Of a stretch of DNA of 64,000 bases, positions 43,542 to 50,852 are shown piece after piece. The position numbers and the translations under genes were made by a program. Below the pieces are notes generated by a model, which worked only from the letters and a program-made list of their open reading frames with translations, was not told the DNA's origin and made no database searches. Position 1 is the first letter of the stretch, and every line of letters begins with the position of its first letter. Location of the stretch: NCBI GenBank assembly GCA_041396905.1, contig JAWKXQ010000006.1, positions 1 to 64,000 on the forward strand, written 5' to 3'. The DNA comes from JACXVD01 sp020446665. GTDB taxonomy: Bacteria; Pseudomonadota; Alphaproteobacteria; Sphingomonadales; Sphingomonadaceae.

Positions 43542-44230
43542 TGACCCGTATTCGGAAATTCCTTGGTCGCCTCCAGCGCTCCACATCCGGTGCTGCGCTG
43601 GTCGAATTCGCGCTGGCCACGCCGCTGTTGCTGACGGCCGGACTGTGGGGCGTCGAATCCGCACACCAGGCGATTATCCAGATGCGCATCAGCCAGGCCG
43701 CGATCCTGATCGCTGACAATGCCTCTCGCGTGGGTGAGGAATCCTTGCTCGGGCAGGTCCAGATTTACGAAAGCGATATCAACGATATCTTCTACGGCAC
43801 CCACGTGCAGACAGGCGGCACGGTGGAGCTGTTCGAACATGGCCGGGTGATCCTGTCCAGCCTGGAAGTGATCCCCGACAGTGATGATGGCGCCAACTAT
43901 ATTCACTGGCAGCGCTGCATGGGCAAGAAAGTGCACAGTTCCAGCTATGGCCATGCCGGCGATGGCCTGACGACAGGCGGCATTGCAGGCATGGGGCCGA
44001 CCGGGCAGGAAATCATCGCCTTTGACGGTGAAGCGGTGATGTTTGTCGAAGTGTCCTATGACTATCAGCCGCTTGTCTCCAGCGCCTTCACAACCGCCGG
44101 GGAAATGACTGCAACCGCAGCATTCAATGTGCGCAACAATCGCGATCTCACGCAAATCTATCAGCGTGACACGGCCAATCCGGATCCGGTGGCAACCTGC
44201 GACATCTACGAGACAGTCACGCTCAGCTAG
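43541..44230 (+). CDS. TadE/TadG-like protein
   Basis: The protein of 229 residues has a TadE-type N-terminus (RSTSGAALVEFALATPLLLTA) with the conserved Glu five residues into the hydrophobic segment. The remaining about 190 residues form an exported domain with two cysteines (QRCMGK and ATCDIYE). It is coupled to the previous gene (TGATG), so the pair probably forms a heteromeric pseudopilin complex like TadE-TadF. It is the last gene of the cluster. Confidence 0.82.
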   Translation: MTRIRKFLGRLQRSTSGAALVEFALATPLLLTAGLWGVESAHQAIIQMRISQAAILIADNASRVGEESLLGQVQIYESDINDIFYGTHVQTGGTVELFEHGRVILSSLEVIPDSDDGANYIHWQRCMGKKVHSSSYGHAGDGLTTGGIAGMGPTGQEIIAFDGEAVMFVEVSYDYQPLVSSAFTTAGEMTATAAFNVRNNRDLTQIYQRDTANPDPVATCDIYETVTLS

Positions 44231-44235
44231 GATCA

Positions 44236-44262
44236 CAGGGCGGGAGGCCAGCCCCCGCCCTG
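44236..44262. terminator. Candidate hairpin terminator between converging genes
   Basis: A 9-bp GC stem (CAGGGCGGG with CCCGCCCTG) lies between the last tadE-type gene and pdhB. No T-run follows on either strand, so termination is only likely, not certain. Confidence 0.45.
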
Positions 44263-44269
44263 CCCCGCA

Positions 44270-45628
44270 TTATTTGTAGCAGACCTTCTTGACGGCCGAG
44301 ACAATCCGGTCCGCATCGATCAGCGCCAGCTTTTCGAGATTGGCGGCATAGGGCAACGGCACGTCTTCATCGCAGACACGCAGCACCGGGGCATCGAGGT
44401 GATCGAAGCCTTCCTCCATGCAGATCGCAATGATTTCCGACGCGATGGAGCAGACCGGCCAGCCTTCTTCCGCAACCACCAGACGGTTGGTCTTGGCGAG
44501 GCTCTTCAGCACGGTATCCTTGTCCAGCGGGCGCAGAGTGCGCAGGTCGATCACTTCCGCGTCGATCCCATCTTCAGCCAGCTTCTCCGCCGCTTCCAGC
44601 GCAAAGCCGACACCGATGGAATAGGATACAATGGTCGCATCCTTGCCTTCGCGCATGATCCGCGCCTTGCCGATGGGCAGGACATGGTCATCCAGCTCCG
44701 GCAGCTCGAAACTGCGGCCATAGACGAGTTCGTTTTCAAGGAAGACCACCGGGTCTTCGCTACGGATCGCGGCTTTCAGCAGGCCCTTGGCATCGGAACT
44801 GTCATAGGGTGCAATCACGATCAGGCCGGGCACGCTGGCATACCAGGGCGCATAGTTCTGGCTGTGCTGCGCCCCCACCCGGCTGGCCGCCGCATTGGGG
44901 CCGCGGAACACCACCGGGCAGCGCATCTGCCCGCCCGACATGTAATTGGTCTTCGCCGCTGAATTGATGATGTGATCAATCGCCTGCATGGCGAAGTTGA
45001 AGGTCATGAATTCGACGATCGGGCGCAGGCCGCCCATGGCCGCGCCCGTACCGATCCCGGCAAAGCCATATTCGGTGATCGGCGTGTCAATCACCCGCTT
45101 CGGCCCGAATTCATCGAGCAAGCCCTGCGTGACCTTGTAGGCGCCCTGATACTGCGCGACTTCCTCGCCCATCACGAACACGCGTTCGTCGCGGCGCATT
45201 TCCTCGGCCATGGCATCGCGCAAGGCTTCGCGCACGGTGACAGTGGCCATATTGGTGCCAGCCGGGATTTCCGGATCAGCCTTCGCTTCGACCTTGGCCG
45301 GAGCAGGCGCAGGAGCTGGTGACGCAGTGGGCGCAGGGGTAGCCGCCGGGGCGGACGCAGGAGCAGGTGCCGGAGCAGCCTCTTCCCCTTCGCCGGTCAT
45401 TGTCGCGATGACCGTGCCCACCTTCACATTTTCCGTGCCTTCAGCGACCAGGATGCTGGCAATCGTGCCTTCATCCACCGCTTCGAATTCCATCGTTGCC
45501 TTGTCGGTTTCGATCTCGGCAATAATGTCGCCAGAGGACACTTCGTCCCCTTCCTTGACCAGCCATCTGGCCAGTGTGCCTTCCTCCATGGTCGGGGAAA
45601 GCGCGGGCATCTTCAGTTCGATAGCCAT
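44270..45628 (-). CDS. pdhB: Pyruvate dehydrogenase E1 beta subunit with lipoyl domain
   Basis: The 452-residue subunit has an N-terminal lipoyl domain (1-78) with the modified lysine K43 in ETDKATMEFE, then an Ala/Pro-rich linker (about 80-125) and the E1-beta transketolase-like domain (FVMGEEVAQYQGAYKVTQGL; TPITEYGFAGIGTGAAMGGL). Together with E1 alpha it decarboxylates pyruvate using thiamine diphosphate. The lipoylated E1-beta form is known from alphaproteobacteria. Its ATG overlaps the pdhA stop (TGATG). Confidence 0.96.
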   Translation of the reverse strand: MAIELKMPALSPTMEEGTLARWLVKEGDEVSSGDIIAEIETDKATMEFEAVDEGTIASILVAEGTENVKVGTVIATMTGEGEEAAPAPAPASAPAATPAPTASPAPAPAPAKVEAKADPEIPAGTNMATVTVREALRDAMAEEMRRDERVFVMGEEVAQYQGAYKVTQGLLDEFGPKRVIDTPITEYGFAGIGTGAAMGGLRPIVEFMTFNFAMQAIDHIINSAAKTNYMSGGQMRCPVVFRGPNAAASRVGAQHSQNYAPWYASVPGLIVIAPYDSSDAKGLLKAAIRSEDPVVFLENELVYGRSFELPELDDHVLPIGKARIMREGKDATIVSYSIGVGFALEAAEKLAEDGIDAEVIDLRTLRPLDKDTVLKSLAKTNRLVVAEEGWPVCSIASEIIAICMEEGFDHLDAPVLRVCDEDVPLPYAANLEKLALIDADRIVSAVKKVCYK

Positions 45629-46699
45629 CAGTAATTCCCCACCACAACGTCAGTATACAGGTCGCCCGCAGGCGGCTCGGGAGAATTCTCGGCAAAATCG
45701 GCGGCTTCCGTCACGCGCGCCCGAATAGCCTTGTCGATCGCTTTCAGATCGTCCTCGGTCTTGCCTTTTTCCAGCAACACCTTCAGCCCTTCAATCGGTC
45801 CTTGTGCTCGCGCACATCCTGCACTTCTTCGCGCGTGCGGTATTTGGCGGGCCAGACATGGAGTGCCGCGATAGCGATAGGTGTTGAGTTCCATCAGCAC
45901 CGGCCCCGTTCCTCGCGCACATGCGCAATGGCGATTTCCGCTGCGCCGCGTACTTCCAGCACATCCATCCCGTTCACATCCATGCCGGGGATGCGGAAGG
46001 TTGTGCCGCGGCGGTGGAATTCCCGTCTGCCGAGCCACGCTTTACCGCTGTGCCCATGGCATAGCCGTTATTTTCCACCACGAAGATGATCGGCAGGTTC
46101 CACAGGGCGGCCATGTTCATCGTTTCATAGACCTGGCCCTGATTGGCCGCACCATCGCCGAAATAGGCGAGGCACAGCCCGCCATCCTCGCGATATTGAT
46201 GCGCCAGCGCCAGCCCGCCACCCAGCGAGACCTGCGCGCCGACAATACCGTGGCCGCCATAGAATTTGTGCTCGGTCGAGAACATGTGCATCGACCCGCC
46301 CTTGCCCCGGGAGATACCCGCAGCACGGCCGGTCAGTTCTGCCATGATGACATTGGGATCAATGCCATAGGCGAGCATGTGGCCATGATCGCGATAGCCG
46401 GTAATGACGCTGTCCAGCCCTTCCTTCAGCGCAGATTGCAGGCCCACGGCCACTGCTTCCTGCCCGATATAGAGATGGCAGAAACCGCCAATCAGGCCGA
46501 GGCCGTAAAGCTGACCCGCCTTTTCCTCAAAGCGGCGGATAAGCAGCATCTGCTCATAAAAACGGAGCATTTCCTCCACGCTGGCGTCGTAACGCCCGGC
46601 CTTTTCATGCGCTTCCTGCAGGCTGTGGAGGATGAAATCCATATCCTTTGCGGGGGGGCCCGCATCGGATGTCTTCGTCGTTTTAGCGGCTTTAGCCAA
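45628..46699 (-). pseudogene. pdhA: Pyruvate dehydrogenase E1 alpha subunit, frameshifted as read
   Basis: From TTG 46699 (preceded by GAGGT at eight bases) the frame reads normal E1 alpha: IGGFCHLYIGQEAVAVGLQS, the thiamine diphosphate motif GDGAANQGQVYE and ENNGYAMGTAVKRGSA. After about residue 221 it runs into other frames. The C-terminus DPIEGLK-type to YTDVVVGNY is correct again and ends at 45628. Five one-base deletions relative to the expected gene are inferred between about 45797 and 46026, mostly in short G or C runs. Because E1 alpha is a core enzyme and the flanks are intact, sequence error is more likely than true loss. Confidence 0.85.
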
Positions 46700-46865
46700 A
46701 GCGGTTACCTCGCTTGATGTTTCACCCGGGGAGGGACGGCGTCACGGATGACGACCAGCCTCGCTATAGGCGCAAGCGGCACCGGGAAGCAACGCTATCC
46801 GCGCTGTGAATTCGAATCCATGAAAGCGGTTGTTGCGTCCGGCAAACTGGCCGGAAGGCTGCCAA

Positions 46866-47198
46866 TCAGGGCTTGGGCTTTTCCAGTGACATCACCACTT
46901 CATCAGGGTGCACGACATTGAAATTGCTGCGCAGCAATTCGCCCACCATGTCAGGGTCAGCATGTGCCGGATCGAGCAATTCGACCCGGTTTTCCAGCAC
47001 GGCGATCTCTCCCTGAAGACCGCTAATCTGTGTCTGTCGCTGATCAAGGAGCTGGAGGTTTTCACTCCACGCCAGCAAGCCGCTCGGGCCAGCCATTGCC
47101 AAGCCGCCGAGAAGCAGCAGCACGGCCAGTGCGACCCACTGTACCAATTGCTCCTGCGGCAGACTTATGCGGTGGCCTTCTCTCGTCACAAAACACAC
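46866..47198 (-). CDS. FtsB/DivIC-type septum formation initiator
   Basis: The 110-residue protein has a short cytoplasmic N-terminus, one membrane segment (about 21-41; WVALAVLLLLGGLAMAG) and a coiled coil (LLDQRQTQISGLQGEIAVLENRVELL), the layout of FtsB. FtsB bridges FtsL and FtsQ in the divisome. Location upstream of pdhA is the usual one in alphaproteobacteria. Starts are GTG 47198 or GTG 47189; neither has a clear ribosome-binding site. Confidence 0.85.
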   Translation of the reverse strand: MCFVTREGHRISLPQEQLVQWVALAVLLLLGGLAMAGPSGLLAWSENLQLLDQRQTQISGLQGEIAVLENRVELLDPAHADPDMVGELLRSNFNVVHPDEVVMSLEKPKP

Positions 47199-47199
47199 A

Positions 47200-47215
47200 G
47201 AATCACATGTGATTC
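47200..47215. promoter_or_regulatory. Perfect 16-bp palindrome at the ftsB-like start
   Basis: GAATCACATGTGATTC is a perfect palindrome ending two bases before the GTG at 47198. The position and symmetry fit an operator for a dimeric regulator. No regulator can be named from the sequence. Confidence 0.5.
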
Positions 47216-47314
47216 ACCAGTGCAAGCGCTTTGTTTGCAGGCGAGTCGAAATTGAGGTGAATGGAGCGCGCGGCGATTCCTCTAAGGACCGGTCGCGCGC
47301 CCCGATTGCGTAGC

Positions 47315-48037
47315 TTATTCGGCGGATTCCTCCGAAGCAGCTTCTTCGGAATCGGGCGCACCCTCATCCGAGGCTGCCATGCTTTCAGCCGAGGCCGCGG
47401 CATAGACAGGCACGGCCTGTGGCGCAGGAACCGGCACCGGCCCCTTCACCGCAAGCGGAATATCCTCTTCCGTATGCGCCATCAGTTCGCGCCCCTGCGG
47501 GATGCGGCCACTCTTGCCGGTGATGAAACCGGCGAACACGCCTGCGAGGATCACCCCGCCGACGGTGGCGACAGTGTTCCCTTCACCCTCTTGCCGATAG
47601 GTGCCATTGATCGGAATGCGACGGCCGGAGACTTCAATATACTCCAGCTCGATATCCATCTTGCCGGATTTGCCGAAAGCGCCCTTGTTCGTCATCCAGG
47701 TAATTCGCCCGACGCCGCGGCTGCCGCGCGGAATGACGACATAGTCGCCCAACATCACATCATGGACAACACTCATGTCAAACGTGTCGCCTTCACTCCA
47801 CGTCTTGCCCTTGGTTGTAACTTCCTGATTCATCTTCAGGAGCACTTCGGTGTTGGCCGGAAGGACTAGCGCAGCGCGAGGTTCAGCGCGGGCTACAGTA
47901 AGCGCCGGGCTGGGTGCAGCTGGCGCAGTCGTTGCGACCACCGCTTCGGGTTCAGCCGTAGCTGCTTCCTGCGCAACCACCGGCCCCGACGTCATTGCAA
48001 TAGTCACCGCCAAGGCAGCGGAACGAATTTTCATCAT
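47315..48037 (-). CDS. Secreted protein of unknown function
   Basis: The 240-residue product has a signal peptide (MMKIRSAALAVTIAMTSGPV, cleavage near VVAQEA). An Ala/Pro/Val-rich region follows, then a conserved-looking core (about 60-190; LPANTEVLLKMNQEVTTKGK, VVIPRGSRGVGRITWMTNKG, GRRIPINGTYRQEGEG). A Gly-rich hydrophobic stretch GGVILAGVFAGFITGKSG might cross or enter a membrane. The C-terminus is acidic. I do not recognise a named family. ATG 48037 follows AGGGGA. Confidence 0.72.
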   Translation of the reverse strand: MMKIRSAALAVTIAMTSGPVVAQEAATAEPEAVVATTAPAAPSPALTVARAEPRAALVLPANTEVLLKMNQEVTTKGKTWSEGDTFDMSVVHDVMLGDYVVIPRGSRGVGRITWMTNKGAFGKSGKMDIELEYIEVSGRRIPINGTYRQEGEGNTVATVGGVILAGVFAGFITGKSGRIPQGRELMAHTEEDIPLAVKGPVPVPAPQAVPVYAAASAESMAASDEGAPDSEEAASEESAE

Positions 48038-48159
48038 AAAATCCCCTGTCACGCCCAAGAATCATTGGACATGATGAAATAAAGCCCAGCTATTGCCGAA
48101 GAACCAGATGCAATCGTGTCACACCAGGCACTGGCTGTGGCGTTTGGCATGAAACCTTA

Positions 48160-48236
48160 TGGTGCGCCCGACAGGATTCGAACCTGTGGCCCCCAGATTA
48201 GGAATCTGATGCTCTATCCGACTGAGCTACGGGCGC
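48160..48236 (-). tRNA. tRNA-Arg(CCU)
   Basis: The minus strand gives a complete 77-base tRNA with acceptor stem GCGCCCG/CGGGCGC, A discriminator and encoded CCA. The anticodon stem CAGAT/ATCTG encloses TTCCTAA, so the anticodon is CCT. The T-arm ACAGGTTCGAATCCTGT is intact. Confidence 0.96.
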
Positions 48237-48278
48237 GCCACCAGCGCCTTTAGGAAAGCTGTGCACCGCTGGCAACGG
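48200..48278. repeat. Direct repeat, copy A (5' half of tRNA-Arg plus flank)
   Basis: These 79 bases recur at 48353-48431 with about four mismatches. They cover the 5' half of tRNA-Arg(CCU), from the anticodon stem to the acceptor, and 42 bases of upstream flank. Confidence 0.9.
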
Positions 48279-48293
48279 AGAGATTGACGCAAT

Positions 48294-48389
48294 GGCCCCC
48301 AGATAGACCTGCGCTACGCTACGGTCGTCTCCGCCGCTGCGCGGCTCCGGCAAGGAATCTGATGCTCTATCCGACTGAGCTACGGGCGC
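48294..48389 (-). pseudogene. Partial, interrupted tRNA-Arg(CCU) copy
   Basis: From 48389 the minus strand repeats the tRNA 5' half exactly through the anticodon stem. It is then interrupted by about 48 bases of GC-rich sequence (48305-48352, with a GCCGC-TGC-GCGGC hairpin) and resumes with ATCTGGGGGCC, the anticodon-stem/variable segment. The T-arm and 3' acceptor half are not recognisable. It is not a functional tRNA. Confidence 0.75.
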
Positions 48390-48431
48390 GCCACCAGCGC
48401 CTTTAGAAAAGCTGCTCACCGCTGGCAACGG
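48353..48431. repeat. Direct repeat, copy B
   Basis: This is the second copy of the 79-base unit at 48200-48278, offset by 153 bases. The differences lie in the flank, around GAAAAGC and GCTCACC. Confidence 0.9.
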
Positions 48432-48920
48432 TCAGTTGAGATCGTCCGGGTCTGCCATGGGAAACAGCACCGGGGCCACGGGAACGCCCTCTTCCAGCAA
48501 TTCCCTTGCTTCCTGCAAGGTCGCCTTGCCATGGATCGCTTCCAGTTCGCGCTCGCCGTAATGCATGGCGCGAGACTGTTCGGCAAAATCATCGCCGACC
48601 CACTTGCTGTCCTTCATCGCCTTGGCCTGAGCCTTGGCCAGCGCCTGCATCGCCTGCATGACCTCGGCCGGGATTTCCCCGCCGGACATGGCTTGCGTCG
48701 CACCCTCGCCCTGCCCCGGGGAAACTGCCGGAGCACTGCCATCGCGCTGGTTGCCCTTAGCCGGAACATTAGGCGCCATGGGTGCCTTCGCCACTTCCGG
48801 CGATCCACAATGCGGGCAACTGACCAGCCCGCGCGCCTGCTGGCTGGCGTAGTCATCGGACGAGCCGAACCAGCCTTCGAAGCGGTGCCCTTCATTGCAG
48901 GAGAGATCAAAAACAATCAT
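48432..48920 (-). CDS. DUF1178 zinc-ribbon protein
   Basis: The 162-residue product starts MIVFDLSCNEGHRFEGWFG and has SCPHCGSPEVAKAPMAPNV, the DUF1178 signature with a CxxC knuckle. Function of the family is unknown. It is cotranscribed with the nitrilase-like and glutaredoxin genes upstream (8 bases from the former), a conserved set in alphaproteobacteria to my knowledge. Confidence 0.88.
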   Translation of the reverse strand: MIVFDLSCNEGHRFEGWFGSSDDYASQQARGLVSCPHCGSPEVAKAPMAPNVPAKGNQRDGSAPAVSPGQGEGATQAMSGGEIPAEVMQAMQALAKAQAKAMKDSKWVGDDFAEQSRAMHYGERELEAIHGKATLQEARELLEEGVPVAPVLFPMADPDDLN

Positions 48921-48928
48921 CGTGCGCG

Positions 48929-49744
48929 CTATTTGTGTATTTCGCGGCGATTGGCAAGGCTCGGCAATTGCGCGCGCACCTCTGCAATGCGCACCGGATC
49001 AATCTCGGCAAAGCCCAGCCCCGGTGCCTCGCCGCCCAGATCGAGCAGCACATCGCCCCACGGATCGACCACCAGCGAATGGCCATAAGTCGCGCGGCCA
49101 TCCTCATGCTGGCCCACCTGCGCAGCGGCGACCACATAGGCGCTCGCTTCGATCGCACGGGCGCGTTGCAGCACATGCCAGTGATCGCGGCCGGTCGGCA
49201 CGGTAAAGGCAGCGGGGATCGCAATCACAGCGCATTGCGCGCGGCCAAGAGCATCGAACAGCGCCGGGAAGCGAATATCATAGCAGATCGCAAGGCCCAG
49301 CCGACCCGCCGGTGTGTCCGCCGTCACGACCTCATTGCCCGCGCGATAGGCATTGGATTCGCGCCAGCTTTCGCCCGTTGCCAGATCCACATCGAACATA
49401 TGCAGCTTGTCATAGCGGGCCGTGACCATGCCGGTGGGATCAACCAGCAGCGCACGATTGGCATATTTGCCCTCGCCCGCATCCACCGCGAGCGAACCCA
49501 AGGCAACCCATACGCCATTGCTTTCCGCCGCCCAGCGCATGGCGGCCAGCACGGGGCTCTCTTCTTCCGGAACAATATGTTCGGCAGCCCGCGCGCGGTT
49601 ACGGTCAAGCAGGCCGGACATTTCCGGGGTGAACAGCATCTGCGCCCCGCCCTTGGCCGCCTGTTCCACCGCATCGACCAGCACAGCAGCATTTTCTGCC
49701 GGGTCAATGCCGGTGGTCATTTGCAGGACAGCGATACGGGTCAC
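48929..49744 (-). CDS. Nitrilase-superfamily carbon-nitrogen hydrolase
   Basis: The protein of 271 residues has the catalytic triad of the family: E41 in LFTPEMSG, K113 in RYDKLHMFDVD and C154 in LAICYDIRFP. These features place it near the Nit1/Nit2 group, which hydrolyses omega-amides or deaminated glutathione. The start codon is GTG 49744, six bases after the grxC stop. A deaminated-glutathione role beside glutaredoxin is plausible but inferred. Confidence 0.88.
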   Translation of the reverse strand: MTRIAVLQMTTGIDPAENAAVLVDAVEQAAKGGAQMLFTPEMSGLLDRNRARAAEHIVPEEESPVLAAMRWAAESNGVWVALGSLAVDAGEGKYANRALLVDPTGMVTARYDKLHMFDVDLATGESWRESNAYRAGNEVVTADTPAGRLGLAICYDIRFPALFDALGRAQCAVIAIPAAFTVPTGRDHWHVLQRARAIEASAYVVAAAQVGQHEDGRATYGHSLVVDPWGDVLLDLGGEAPGLGFAEIDPVRIAEVRAQLPSLANRREIHK

Positions 49745-49750
49745 GTCAGT

Positions 49751-50008
49751 TCACAGACCCAGCATGGGGTCGAGTTTCCCCTCGCGGTCGAGCGCGTGCA
49801 ATTCATCCGACCCGCCAATCGCCACATCATCGATGAAAATCTGCGGCACTGTGCGCGCATCGGGCTTGCGCTGCATCATTTCCGTGCGTTTTGCGCCCCC
49901 CATGGTGATGTCATATTCGGAGAATTCGACACCCTTCCCTTCAAGTAGGCGCTTGGCGCGGTGGCAATATCCGCAGAATGCCTTGGTATAGATTTCGACC
50001 TTGGCCAT
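49751..50008 (-). CDS. grxC: Glutaredoxin 3
   Basis: The 85-residue dithiol glutaredoxin has the active site CGYC at 12-15 (FCGYCHRAK), TVPQIFIDD with the cis-Pro, and GGSDELHAL for glutathione binding. It reduces disulfides using glutathione. ATG 50008 gives the normal family length; longer in-frame starts add 12 atypical residues. Confidence 0.93.
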   Translation of the reverse strand: MAKVEIYTKAFCGYCHRAKRLLEGKGVEFSEYDITMGGAKRTEMMQRKPDARTVPQIFIDDVAIGGSDELHALDREGKLDPMLGL

Positions 50009-50022
50009 GTGGTTGGCGATCC

Positions 50023-50050
50023 CTTGAATCGTTTCCATTGCCACCTAAAT
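50023..50050 (+). promoter_or_regulatory. Sigma-32-like heat-shock promoter of hsp20
   Basis: CTTG at 50023-50026 is followed after 17 bases by CCTAAAT at 50044-50050. The alphaproteobacterial sigma-32 consensus, as I recall it, is CTTG-N17-CYTATNT, giving one mismatch in the second box. A transcript would start near 50057, about 97 bases before the Hsp20 ATG. It overlaps the 5' end of the divergent grxC region. Confidence 0.6.
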
Positions 50051-50056
50051 GGCACT

Positions 50057-50153
50057 TGCAACCGCGCGCCGCAACGGGCGCGGGGGCACAAACCGCCGGG
50101 TGCCGCATGGGCGGGCTCGGCAAACAGCAAATTGCTCAATGGAGGATTTGATT
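50057..50153 (+). promoter_or_regulatory. ROSE-like RNA thermometer in the hsp20 leader
   Basis: The leader can form several hairpins. The last (50128-50150) pairs CAAATT-CTC with GAGGATTTG, leaving G50134 bulged and an AATG loop. It thus holds the Shine-Dalgarno GGAGGA (50141-50146) opposite TTGCT. A UUGCU motif with a bulged G facing the Shine-Dalgarno is the hallmark of ROSE elements, which melt on heat shock to allow translation. Upstream, CGCGCC/GGCGCG and GGCAC/GTGCC stems are also possible. Thermometer function is inferred from structure. Confidence 0.65.
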
Positions 50154-50630
50154 ATGTCACGTCTTGATTTCACGCCCTATCGCCGCAGCACTGTCGGTTT
50201 TGACCGCCTGTTTGACCTGATGGAAAACCAGATGCGCAGCAATGGTGGCGACAATTATCCCCCTTTCAACATCGAACGCCGCAGCGAAGATGCCTATCGC
50301 ATCACGCTGGCGGTTGCCGGTTTCAAGCCCGCCGATATCGACATCACCGCGCAGCAGAACCTGCTGGTGATCCAGGGCAAGAAGCATGAAGAGCGCGCCG
50401 AAGGCGAAATGCTCCATGTCGGCATCGCCAATCGCGGGTTCGAGCGTCGCTTTGAACTGGCCGACTATGTGCGTGTCGAAAACGCCAACCTCGAAGACGG
50501 TTTGCTGGTGATCGACTTGCTGCGCGAAGTGCCCGAAGCGATGAAGCCCAAGAAGATCGCCGTGAATGGCCAGCGTTCGCTGGAAATCGTCAAGGATGAC
50601 GAGAGCGAGAATGCCGCCAACGCGGCGTAA
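50154..50630 (+). CDS. Small heat-shock protein, Hsp20/IbpA type
   Basis: The 158-residue holdase has an N-terminal MSRLDFTPYRRSTVGFDRLFDLM, as in IbpA, and an alpha-crystallin domain (about 35-130; YPPFNIERRSEDAYRITLAVAG, GIANRGFERRFELADYV). It keeps unfolding proteins soluble during heat stress. The GGAGG ribosome-binding site 8 bases before ATG 50154 fixes the start. The following region has an intrinsic terminator. Confidence 0.95.
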   Translation: MSRLDFTPYRRSTVGFDRLFDLMENQMRSNGGDNYPPFNIERRSEDAYRITLAVAGFKPADIDITAQQNLLVIQGKKHEERAEGEMLHVGIANRGFERRFELADYVRVENANLEDGLLVIDLLREVPEAMKPKKIAVNGQRSLEIVKDDESENAANAA

Positions 50631-50655
50631 ACTCCCCATCACTCCAAACGCAACG

Positions 50656-50689
50656 CGGCCCGCCCCGGTCTGACCGAGGCGGGCCGTTT
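50656..50689 (+). terminator. Intrinsic terminator of hsp20
   Basis: A perfect 9-bp stem (CGGCCCGCC with GGCGGGCCG) with a 13-base loop is followed by TTT, 25 bases after the Hsp20 stop. Confidence 0.85.
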
Positions 50690-50697
50690 GCTTTAAA

Positions 50698-50740
50698 CCC
50701 CCCCCCCCGTCGGGGGTGGGGTTTGGGGGGGGGGCTGTCG
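50698..50740. repeat. Homopolymer C and G tracts
   Basis: A run of 11 C is followed within three bases by GGGGG, GGGG and a run of about 10 G, separated by T or TTT. The G side can form a four-tract G-quadruplex, and AAACCCC can pair with GGGGTTT. Homopolymer lengths may be inexact. Confidence 0.7.
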
Positions 50741-50809
50741 GCGGTATTGCCAGCCACACGGCCCCACCCCACTGCGACTAGGCGGCGCTTCGCTCCACCA
50801 AGTCTCGTT

Positions 50810-50833
50810 GCCCCTCCCCTGAAGAGGAGGGGC
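50810..50833. terminator. Hairpin downstream of pyrG
   Basis: An 8-bp stem, GCCCCTCC with GGAGGGGC, lies 20 bases beyond the pyrG stop and between converging genes. On the minus strand TTTTAG precedes rather than follows the stem, so it is a weak terminator candidate. Confidence 0.4.
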
Positions 50834-50852
50834 TAAAACGTGATAAAACGGA

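Noticed and set aside
48305..48352. Self-splicing intron in tRNA-Arg
   Set aside because: The insert is only about 48 bases, lacks group I core features, and the copy carrying it has no T-arm or 3' acceptor half.
48198..48428. Reading frame of 76 codons with the repeated segment GAGGAPVAQSDRASDS
   Set aside because: It is a translation of tRNA-Arg and its partial duplicate; the repeated peptide simply mirrors the DNA repeat.
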